From Mycolicibacterium tokaiense (lineage in GTDB: Bacteria > Actinomycetota > Actinomycetes > Mycobacteriales > Mycobacteriaceae): 64,000 nucleotides of DNA. Shown here piece after piece: positions 28,005 through 34,943 of this stretch (position 1 is the first letter of the stretch; each line of letters starts with the position of its first letter). Position numbers and translations under genes: made by a program. The notes beneath the pieces were generated by a model. That model saw nothing but the letters and a program-made list of their open reading frames with translations, was not told where the DNA came from and ran no database searches. Location: assembly GCF_010725885.1 (NCBI RefSeq), contig NZ_AP022600.1, positions 5,952,001 through 6,016,000 of the forward strand, in the 5' to 3' direction.

Positions 28005-30812
28005 ATGAGCTACCCCTGGGGAACCAAGCCACGGCTGTCACGCAAGCGGGGCCCCACCCCGCATGACTTGCGCGGGCGCGCCGCCGAGATGCGGGAGCTG
28101 GAGGAGGTGCTCGCCGGCGCCCGGTCGGGTTCGGCTCAGGCGCTGGTCCTGCGCGGCGAACCGGGCGTCGGTAAAACCGCGCTGCTGGCGCAGCTGATGT
28201 CCGAGGCGGACGACGTCACCATCACGCGGGTCGCGGGTGTCGAGTCCGACATGGAACTCGCCTACGCCGGGCTACACCAGCTGTGCATCCCACTGCTGGG
28301 TCATCTGCCCGACCTCCCCGAACCCCAACACACCGCGCTGACAGTGGCATTCGGCCGCGGCACCGGTGCGGCGCCGGATCGGTTCCTGGTGGGTTTGGCG
28401 CTGCTGACGCTGTTGGCCGTCGCGGCGGTCGACGCACCGGTGCTGTGTGTCATCGACGATGCCCAGTGGCTGGACCAGGTGACGGTCCAGACACTGGCTT
28501 TTGTGGCGCGCCGGTTGGCGGCCGAACCGGTGGCGCTGGTGTTCGCCGCCCGCGACGAGGGTGCCGAACCGCTGCGCGGGCTGGCCGAACTACACGTCGG
28601 CGGGCTCAGCGACGCCGAGGCCCGGCGCCTGCTCGACGACGTGATCGTCGGCCCCGTCGACGCTGCGGTACGCGACCGCCTGATCGCCGAGACGCGCGGC
28701 AATCCCCTGGCTCTGCTGGAACTCCCCCGCATCCTGACCGCGACCGAACTCGCGGCCGGATTTGGCCAGACCGGCACGCCGCAGCTGGCCGGACGCATCG
28801 AGCAGAGCTATCTGGCTCGAATCCGCAACCTGCCCAGCCAGACTCAGCGACTGCTGTTGGCCGCCGCAGCCGAACCCGTGGGTGATGCGGCGGTGCTGAT
28901 CCGCGCCGCAGCGGGTCTCGGCATCCCGATCGACATGCTGGCTCCCGCCGAGTCGGCCGGTGTGATCGAGTTGGGTCCGCGGGTGAGGTTCCGGCATCCG
29001 CTGGTGCGGTCCGCGGCCTACCGGGGTGCCGATCTCAGCGCCCGCCGGACGGTGCACAGTGCGCTGGCCGACGCCACCGACCCGGAGACCGATCCCGACC
29101 GGCGGGCGTGGCATCTCGCCAGCGCCGCCGCCGGACCCGACGACGCGGTGGCCGCCCTGCTCGAGGAATCCGCGGGCCGGGCCCAGGCCCGCGGCGGGGT
29201 CGCGGCTGCCGCGGCATTCCTGGAACGCGCGGCCGCACTGACCGCTGATCCCAGCCGCCGCGCCGCCCGGGCGCTGGCGGCCGCCCGGGCCAAACGGGAC
29301 GCCGCCGCCCCCACCGAGGCTCATGAGCTGCTGGCCGTCGCGGAACTGCACCGACTGCCGGCGCTGCACCAGGCGCAGGCCGCCCGGTTACACGGCCAGA
29401 TGCAGTTCGTCCGGCGCCGCGGCGGCGACATATCCGCAACCCCACTGGCCGATACCGCTGCTCAACTACTGGATACTGCAGCACAATTCGAGGCTCTCGA
29501 CGACTACACCGCGCGGGAGACCTATCTGGAGGCCTTGGCCGCCGCGATGTTCGCCGGTCGGCTGGGCAACCCCGGCTCGGTGGCCGAGATCGCGGCTGCC
29601 GCGCAGGATGCCCACCACAGGATGCCGGCGTCGTCGCTGTCGGTGGCCGCGCTGATGAACGTCATGACCCAACGCATCACCGAGGGCACGGCCCCGCTGG
29701 CGCAGGCGCTCGCATTGATGAGCACCCAGGCCGACGGCCGGGACCGGCAGCTGTCGCGGTGGATGGTGCCCGGATTCCCGGTGGTGCAGGAAACCGCGGC
29801 CTACAAGTTGTGGGACGAGGCGATCGTGGCGCGTCTCGCTGCGGCAGTGATGCGTCGGGCCCGCGACACCGGTGCGCTGGCCATGCTCCCCGAGACGCTG
29901 GCCTACCGGGCCGGACCACATCTGCTCGACGGTGAGTTCACCGAGGCCGCCATCCTGTTGGACGAGGCGCATGCCATCACTGAATCAACGAAATACCCGG
30001 CGCCGATCCGCTATCAGACCGTCCTGCTGGCCGCCTGGCGTGGGGACGACACCGCCTCCCGCGTGATCGACGCCGCGGCAGCCGACGGTACCGCCCGCGG
30101 CGAAGGCCGGTTGCTGGGCTTGACCTCCTATGCCACCGCGGTACTGCACAACGGTTGCGCACGGTACGAGGAGGCGCTGGCCGCGGCCGAGGTGGCATGT
30201 GAGTACGAGGACCTCGGCCTCTTCGGGTGGAGCCTCACCGAGCTGATCGAGGCGGCCGTCTACACCGGGGAGCTGGAGCGGGCCCAGTGGGCGCTGACGC
30301 AACTCGAGCAGCGCACCGTCAACACTGAAACCGGTTGGGCACGCGGCACGGTGGCCGGAGCGCGGGCATTGATCACCGGCGATGACGCGCTGTTCCGCGC
30401 CGGCATCAAACATCTCGGCCGCGCCCGGGTGGGCGTGCACCTGGCCCGCGCCCACCTGCGCTACGGCGAGTGGTTGCGCCGCGCGCACCGGCGCAACGAC
30501 GCGCGCCACCACCTCACGCTCGCGCATGACATGTTCACCCGCTTCGGGGCCCAGGGTTTCCAGGACCGGGCCCGGCGCGAGCTCGTCCCCGCGGGGCAGA
30601 AGGTGCAGAAGCACCCGGTGGCGGCCGGGGAGCACCTGACGGCGCAGGAGACCCAGATCGCGCGGCTGGCCGGGACGGGCCTGACCAATCAGGAGATCGC
30701 CGCGCAGTTGTTCATCAGTGCGCACACCGTCGACTGGCACCTGCGCAAGGTGTTCGTCAAGCTCGGCATCACCTCACGCAGGCAGCTGCGCACCCTGTCG
30801 TGGGCCGGCTGA
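28005..30812 (+). CDS. Large ATP-binding LuxR-family regulator (LAL), copy 3 of 3
   Basis: A 935-residue LAL with an added basic N-terminal tail. Walker A GEPGVGKT (about 52-59), Walker B VLCVIDDAQWLD, ETRGNPLALLE, helical middle, and a C-terminal LuxR helix-turn-helix (LTAQETQIARLAG, TNQEIAAQLFIS). The ATG at 28005 is chosen because GGAGG lies just upstream; a 32-codon upstream extension has no site and would start inside the ECF41-like promoter gene boundary. It ends one base from the convergent sigma gene. Confidence 0.88.
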   Translation: MSYPWGTKPRLSRKRGPTPHDLRGRAAEMRELEEVLAGARSGSAQALVLRGEPGVGKTALLAQLMSEADDVTITRVAGVESDMELAYAGLHQLCIPLLGHLPDLPEPQHTALTVAFGRGTGAAPDRFLVGLALLTLLAVAAVDAPVLCVIDDAQWLDQVTVQTLAFVARRLAAEPVALVFAARDEGAEPLRGLAELHVGGLSDAEARRLLDDVIVGPVDAAVRDRLIAETRGNPLALLELPRILTATELAAGFGQTGTPQLAGRIEQSYLARIRNLPSQTQRLLLAAAAEPVGDAAVLIRAAAGLGIPIDMLAPAESAGVIELGPRVRFRHPLVRSAAYRGADLSARRTVHSALADATDPETDPDRRAWHLASAAAGPDDAVAALLEESAGRAQARGGVAAAAAFLERAAALTADPSRRAARALAAARAKRDAAAPTEAHELLAVAELHRLPALHQAQAARLHGQMQFVRRRGGDISATPLADTAAQLLDTAAQFEALDDYTARETYLEALAAAMFAGRLGNPGSVAEIAAAAQDAHHRMPASSLSVAALMNVMTQRITEGTAPLAQALALMSTQADGRDRQLSRWMVPGFPVVQETAAYKLWDEAIVARLAAAVMRRARDTGALAMLPETLAYRAGPHLLDGEFTEAAILLDEAHAITESTKYPAPIRYQTVLLAAWRGDDTASRVIDAAAADGTARGEGRLLGLTSYATAVLHNGCARYEEALAAAEVACEYEDLGLFGWSLTELIEAAVYTGELERAQWALTQLEQRTVNTETGWARGTVAGARALITGDDALFRAGIKHLGRARVGVHLARAHLRYGEWLRRAHRRNDARHHLTLAHDMFTRFGAQGFQDRARRELVPAGQKVQKHPVAAGEHLTAQETQIARLAGTGLTNQEIAAQLFISAHTVDWHLRKVFVKLGITSRRQLRTLSWAG

Positions 30813-30813
30813 G

Positions 30814-31386
30814 TCACGCCGCAGCAGCGGCAGTGCCGCCGGTGCGTCCCGGTGCTCTGTCTGCCAGCGCCATCCGCAGTCTTTTGCGCGCGCGGAACAT
30901 CCGTGACATCACGGTGCCGATCGGGATGTCGAGCATCTCGGCGATCTCGGCGTAGGCATATCCTTCGACGTGCGCGTAGTACATCACCAGGCGCTGCGGT
31001 TCCGGCAAGGCGAGCATGGCTGCTCGTATTCCGTTGTCCGGGAGCGTGTCCAACACATCCCGCTCCGGCGAAGCCGGGTTCGCGGTCCGGTCCGTGCCCG
31101 CGGCCAGCTCGGTGTCGGTCACCGAGTCCAGGGCCACCTCGGCGGGGCGGCACTGGGCGCGACGGTGATTGTTGATCCAGCGGTTCTGCATGATCCGGAA
31201 CAGCCAGGCTTGGACATTGGTGCCCGGTGTGAAGGTGGCGAAGCCACGGTAGGCCGAGAGCAGCGTCTCCTGCAGGAGGTCCTCGGCGTCCGCGTCATTG
31301 AGGGTGAGCCGCTTCGCCCCGCGTAACAGGGTGCTGCGCAACGGAAGTACGTCCTGCTCGAACTGGGTGGTGAGAGTGGAAGTCAT
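30814..31386 (-). CDS. ECF sigma factor, SigH/RpoE-like
   Basis: A 190-residue sigma factor. Region 2 contains EDLLQETLLSAYRGF and TNVQAWLFRIMQNRWIN; region 4 contains LPEPQRLVMYYAHVEGY and TVMSRMFRARKRL, close to the SigH/SigR group that governs oxidative and thiol stress. Those normally have an anti-sigma gene just downstream; here the next gene is the convergent LAL-3, so it looks orphan. The C-terminal Ala-rich tail is unusual. It is divergent from the MBL gene at 31540. Confidence 0.85.
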   Translation of the reverse strand: MTSTLTTQFEQDVLPLRSTLLRGAKRLTLNDADAEDLLQETLLSAYRGFATFTPGTNVQAWLFRIMQNRWINNHRRAQCRPAEVALDSVTDTELAAGTDRTANPASPERDVLDTLPDNGIRAAMLALPEPQRLVMYYAHVEGYAYAEIAEMLDIPIGTVMSRMFRARKRLRMALADRAPGRTGGTAAAAA

Positions 31387-31428
31387 GTGATCAGAATCAT
31401 CTTCCGCGAGCTCGGGCGAGCCCTCGTA

Positions 31429-31466
31429 ACCACGTAGTCGTCCTCACGTGGTGCCGGCTACGTGGT
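31429..31466. promoter_or_regulatory. Inverted repeat in the sigma/MBL divergent promoter region
   Basis: ACCACGTAG (31429-31437) and CTACGTGGT (31458-31466) are perfect 9-bp inverted arms with a 20-base spacer holding a third CACGTGGTG copy. The right arm ends two bases before the ECF41-type -35 box at 31469. CCACGTAG also occurs at about 22991, upstream of the ECF41-like sigma gene. It could bind a LAL; inferred from position only. Confidence 0.4.
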
Positions 31467-31468
31467 GG

Positions 31469-31495
31469 TGTCACACCCGGGGCCGCTGTCCGGTC
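31469..31495 (+). promoter_or_regulatory. ECF41-type promoter upstream of MBL-fold gene
   Basis: TGTCACA (31469-31475), 16 bases, then GGTC (31492-31495). Same pattern as at 18655 and 27945. The MBL start at 31540 leaves about 40 bases of leader with GAGGAG ahead of the ATG. Confidence 0.6.
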
Positions 31496-31539
31496 ATAGC
31501 GGGTAGGGCGGCGCGGCCGTCTGGAAGCCCACTGAGGAG

Positions 31540-32451
31540 ATGAACATGAGCGTGGTCAACCTGTCCCAACCCGGTGTCGTCGAGTCGACGCCGTCGCGCT
31601 ACGCCTTGCAGGTCGGCGACATCGACGTGCTGGTGATCAGCGACGGCGTACTACCCATCACGGCGGTCACGATGGCCACCAACGCCCCACCGGCGGCCCT
31701 GTCGGCGTGGCTGCGGGACATGTACCTGCCGCCGGAGGTGCTGGATTGGCCGCTGAACGTCGCCGTGGTGCGCAGCGGTTCCCAGACCATCCTGATCGAC
31801 TCCGGGCTGGGCACCGAGTTCCCGGACTTCCCGCGGGCCGGGCAGTTGGCGTTGCGGTTGGAGGGCGCCGGGATCGATCCCGCGTCGGTGACCGACGTGG
31901 TGCTGACCCACCTGCACATGGACCACATCGGCGGCCTGCTGGTCGACGGCCTGCGGGGCCGGCTGCGCCCGGACCTGCGGGTGCATCTGGCGGCCGCGGA
32001 GGCGGAGTTCTGGGAGGCGCCGGACTTCTCCAAGACCGTGATGCCGGCACCGATCCCCGAGGTGCTGCGCTCGACGGCCGCGCAGTTCCTCGACGTCTAC
32101 CGCAACCAGCTGCGGCCGTTCGAGACCGAGTACGAGGTGGCCCCCGGTGTGCTGCTGCGCCGCACCGGCGGTCACACCCCCGGTCACAGCATCGTGCGGA
32201 TCGAGTCCCGAGGCGAGGCCCTGACCTTCGCCGGTGATGCGGTGTTTCAGCCGGGCTTCGAGAACCCGGACTGGCAGAACGGCTTCGAGCACGATCCGGA
32301 GGAGTCCACACGGGTCCGGATCAAGCTGCTGCACGAACTGGCGGCCAGCGGCGAGCAGCTGGTGGCCACCCACCTGCCGTTCCCATCGGTGTGCCATGTC
32401 GCGTTGTCGGGCAACACGTTCCGGTTCGTGCCGACGGTCTGGGATCACTGA
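31540..32451 (+). CDS. Metallo-beta-lactamase-fold hydrolase
   Basis: A 303-residue MBL-fold enzyme with the metal motif HLHMDH (His124 to His129), GGHTPGH (about 211-217) and a third-ligand Asp in FAGDAVF (about 231). The family includes lactonases and other hydrolases; the HxHxDH form and length suit a quorum-quenching or AttM-like lactonase, but the substrate is uncertain. Starts at 31540 or 31546 both follow GAGGAG. Preceded by an ECF41-like promoter, so probably in the same regulon as the LAL/NmrA cluster. Confidence 0.85.
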   Translation: MNMSVVNLSQPGVVESTPSRYALQVGDIDVLVISDGVLPITAVTMATNAPPAALSAWLRDMYLPPEVLDWPLNVAVVRSGSQTILIDSGLGTEFPDFPRAGQLALRLEGAGIDPASVTDVVLTHLHMDHIGGLLVDGLRGRLRPDLRVHLAAAEAEFWEAPDFSKTVMPAPIPEVLRSTAAQFLDVYRNQLRPFETEYEVAPGVLLRRTGGHTPGHSIVRIESRGEALTFAGDAVFQPGFENPDWQNGFEHDPEESTRVRIKLLHELAASGEQLVATHLPFPSVCHVALSGNTFRFVPTVWDH

Positions 32452-33411
32452 CTAGGTGAGCTGCACGAAATTGCCTGCGTCGATCTGCGTTTCGCCCGAC
32501 CAGCGGTAGGCGGTCAACGCGCCGCCCTTGGCAACGCTGAAGTCCAGACACGCGGCGTTGGCGCTCCAGTCGAGCCGTTCTTCGGGGGCGCCGCGGCGCC
32601 AGTAGTGACCGAAGAACACCGGCACGTGCCCGGTGTAGACGAAGTTGCGATCGGCGGCCGGCACCTCGACATCGGGCAGCTCCGGGTACGGGGAACCGTC
32701 TCGGGTGGTGAAGGTGGGCTCGATCATCGCCAGCTCCGCCACCGAGACGGCGTCCTCGACCCACCACCGCAACCGGGCCTGCTCGCGGCTGTGGTTGCCC
32801 TTGTCGAGGTACGGCGGCAGGCCGTAGGGCCGCAAATCCAGCTCGGGACCTTTGAGCAGCGTCTCGATCGCGGCGTACAGCGGGTGCGCCGGATCGCAGG
32901 CGTGCGCGATCTGCTCGGTGCTGGTGAACCGAGCACCGCCCACTTCGCGTTCGACCACCTGGATCGAGGCGGGATGCCAGCAGGCGTGCACCACCCGCAG
33001 ATCGCCGAGGTCCAGCCACACCGGCAGCGTTCGGAACCAGCTGAGGTAATCGGCGCGCTGCGGCGGCGGCACCTGGTCCAGGAACGCGGCGTGCTGCTGG
33101 GTGTTCTTGGCCGAATGCGGACGCAGCGGACGGCCGCTGCCGGCCGGCCACTCCGCGTCGAACGCCATCGCGTTGAACTCGTGGTTACCGAGGGTCACCA
33201 GCGCGGCGCCGGCGTCGACGGTGGTCTTGACGATCTCCAGCACCCGCAGCTGACCCGGCCCACGGTCGATCAGATCGCCGACGAAGATCAGGCTGCGCCG
33301 GGGATGCCGGAACGCGCCACCCGCATCAGGCGCATACCCGAGCTGGTGGAGTAGTCGCTCGAGGTCGTCGGCGCAACCGTGGACGTCGCCGATGATGTCG
33401 TAACCGGTCAC
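32452..33411 (-). CDS. Metallophosphoesterase (PrpA/ApaH-like serine/threonine phosphatase fold)
   Basis: A 319-residue calcineurin-like phosphoesterase with the ordered motifs GDVHG (about 8-12), GDLIDRGP (about 45-52), GNHE (about 74-77), a later HACWHP and GHYW. It probably hydrolyses phosphoprotein or diadenosine-polyphosphate bonds. GTG start at 33411; it overlaps in GTGA the stop of the helicase remnant next door, which shows that the intact helicase and this gene were once a coupled operon. Its stop is adjacent to that of the MBL gene. Confidence 0.87.
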   Translation of the reverse strand: MTGYDIIGDVHGCADDLERLLHQLGYAPDAGGAFRHPRRSLIFVGDLIDRGPGQLRVLEIVKTTVDAGAALVTLGNHEFNAMAFDAEWPAGSGRPLRPHSAKNTQQHAAFLDQVPPPQRADYLSWFRTLPVWLDLGDLRVVHACWHPASIQVVEREVGGARFTSTEQIAHACDPAHPLYAAIETLLKGPELDLRPYGLPPYLDKGNHSREQARLRWWVEDAVSVAELAMIEPTFTTRDGSPYPELPDVEVPAADRNFVYTGHVPVFFGHYWRRGAPEERLDWSANAACLDFSVAKGGALTAYRWSGETQIDAGNFVQLT

Positions 33412-33580
33412 CGGCTAATTGTCTCAGGATCCAGAAGCTCAGCGGGAAGAGTCAGCCTCCTCGCCAGGTCCGGTCCACCCACCTCGCGGATGAACTCCGG
33501 GTCTCCGCACACCACCAGTTGGTCACGCGCCCGGGACAATCCGACGTAGAGCCGTTCCCGGGAGCGTTCGAACTTGCCGG
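33408..33580 (-). pseudogene. C-terminal remnant of a UvrD/Rep-type helicase
   Basis: In-frame with the TGA at 33408-33410, 55 codons read KFERSRERLYVGLSRARD and continue DQLVVCGDPEFIREVGG, the motif-VI tail of superfamily 1 helicases. No upstream helicase part is present; at about 33578-33590 the reading joins, out of frame, a SIMPL-domain fragment. So the gene has lost its front end through a deletion or recombination. The stop overlaps the start of the phosphoesterase gene. Confidence 0.7.
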
Positions 33581-33584
33581 TGTG

Positions 33585-33880
33585 TCCGCAAGCCCGAGCT
33601 CAGTCGCGTAGGACCTGGCACGGTTGAGAGCGTCGCGGACGGCGCTCGTTCGAACCCGCTCCATTTCCAGACCCTGTCGCTCTGCCGTCAAGGTCCACCG
33701 GACGTTCGTGGCGTGGAACCCCTCGGTACTGGCGACCTGCTCACTGACCCAGGCAGACAACGCCGCGAAGTCCCGGAATTCCACCTCGACGTCGACACTC
33801 GCGTGGTGCACCAGCGGGAGTTGCTCGCCGTCCTGATTCCAGGGCCGCGACCAGGTGCGAAGGTGACCCGCGGACCACCG
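33585..33880 (-). pseudogene. Fragment of a SIMPL (DUF541)-domain protein
   Basis: Read in one frame the strand gives SRPWNQDGEQLPLVHH and then ASVDVEVEFRDFAALS, AWVSEQVAST, VRWTLTAERQ and ARSYATELGLAD, the C-terminal half of a SIMPL/DUF541 protein. The frame has no proper start (a stop lies just upstream near 33902 and only a mid-domain GTG at 33811), and downstream it collides with the helicase tail in another frame. Both ends are therefore cut. Lying between the toxin locus and the phosphoesterase, this 557-bp gene-poor stretch marks a rearrangement junction. Confidence 0.6.
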
Positions 33881-33968
33881 GGTGACTGCTGGGTCACTTC
33901 AGGAAGAACTCCAGCAGCTCGCTCATCTGGCACTCCGTTCCGATCGTGACGCTTTCCGGAGGAGCCAG

Positions 33969-34388
33969 CTATAGGGGTTCGCCGATGTCAGGCAGAAGGG
34001 CAATACCTTCCGGCTGACCATTCCGGAACATCGCTGCTAACTCACGCACCTGACGTTTCGCCCACTCGGGACTGAATTTGCTCAGCACCTCGTACTGGTA
34101 CAGGAAGCTCTGCTTTCGGTCTCCGATGTGCCTGGACGCCTGAGTGCTGACGATGCCCTCGCAGTACCAGTACAAGACATCATCGAGGTCTCCGACGCGG
34201 TCAAAACCAAGCTTTCCCCGTTCGAAGTAGGCAAAGTGATACAACCCGTCGTCATCGACGTAGATGTTGAGTCCGTCGTTGGTCCGCATACCGACGGGCA
34301 TTGAGTGCAAGCCCAGTCGTTCCGAGATCCGGTCGAGACTTGCCTGAAGCTCCCCGGACTTATCGCCCGAGGGGTGGGCCGTCGTCAC
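33969..34388 (-). CDS. TNT-type immunity protein, orphan copy (Imm B)
   Basis: A 139-residue protein, largely alike to the immunity protein at 34530-34943: TNDGLNIYV, GDLDDVLYWYC, YEVLSKF, PEWAK and the identical end LLPDIGEP. These resemble the immunity factor (IFT) of the mycobacterial TNT toxin. GTG start at 34388 with AGAGAG upstream, and overlapping the tail of a toxin remnant exactly as the working pair overlaps. No intact matching toxin remains, so it is an orphan immunity gene, which may still protect against toxin from relatives. Confidence 0.72.
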   Translation of the reverse strand: MTTAHPSGDKSGELQASLDRISERLGLHSMPVGMRTNDGLNIYVDDDGLYHFAYFERGKLGFDRVGDLDDVLYWYCEGIVSTQASRHIGDRKQSFLYQYEVLSKFSPEWAKRQVRELAAMFRNGQPEGIALLPDIGEPL

Positions 34389-34461
34389 GGGGCAATTCTC
34401 TCTTGATGAGTTCGCTGACAGTAGGTTTGGCCCCGGGACCCTCAACGATCTGCCAACCCTC
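34360..34461 (-). pseudogene. Tail remnant of a second TNT-like toxin
   Basis: In the strand between the two immunity genes, 33 codons before a TAA at 34360-34362 read EGWQIVEGPGAKPTVSELI and then KRELPRDDGPPLGR. The intact toxin ends similarly, GWQILQGP, SVAELVDRGIL and GPPLGR. The last 29 bases overlap the start of Imm B, as in the intact toxin-immunity pair. No recognisable toxin body precedes it, and the TNT active-site region is missing, so this is a displaced toxin end. Confidence 0.65.
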
Positions 34462-34529
34462 AAAACAGACACTCAGCGCCCTTGCTTCGCCGATGCGCGA
34501 CCCGCGGCCAAGAACTCAACCGGCGGACG

Positions 34530-34943
34530 TCAAATGGGTTCGCCGATATCCGGCAAGAGAGCAAGATCCTGGGGCTGACCATCTCGAAAAGTCTGCGCCA
34601 ACTCGCGGATTCGTCGCCTGGCCCACTCCGGGTCAAACTTACTGAGTACTTCGAACTCATACTTGAAGCGCTCCGCGCGGTCCCCGAACTGCCCCGCGGC
34701 CCGGTCTCTGACCACCCCTTTGCAGTACCAGTACAAGACGTCATCAAGATCGCCAACCAGGTCGAAGTTGATCTGGCCACGTTCGTAGAACGAGTAGTGA
34801 TAGCTCCCATCTTCAGCGACGTAGATGTTGAGACCATCGTTCGTCCGTGAGCCAACTGGCACCGGTCGAGCACCGAGATCGTTAGCCAGGCGGTTGATTT
34901 CGCCTTGAAGTTCACTCAGTTCAGCGTCCAAGGGGTGGCCCAT
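34530..34943 (-). CDS. TNT-type toxin immunity protein (Imm A)
   Basis: A 137-residue acidic soluble protein with TNDGLNIYV, GDLDDVLYWYC, FEVLSKFDPEWA and LLPDIGEP. It resembles the IFT-type antitoxin that binds and blocks the NAD-glycohydrolase domain of CpnT; by position it should neutralise the toxin encoded just upstream. The ATG at 34943 lies within the toxin gene, a 23-base overlap in another frame that couples their translation. The codon use appears less G+C-rich than the flanks. Confidence 0.75.
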   Translation of the reverse strand: MGHPLDAELSELQGEINRLANDLGARPVPVGSRTNDGLNIYVAEDGSYHYSFYERGQINFDLVGDLDDVLYWYCKGVVRDRAAGQFGDRAERFKYEFEVLSKFDPEWARRRIRELAQTFRDGQPQDLALLPDIGEPI

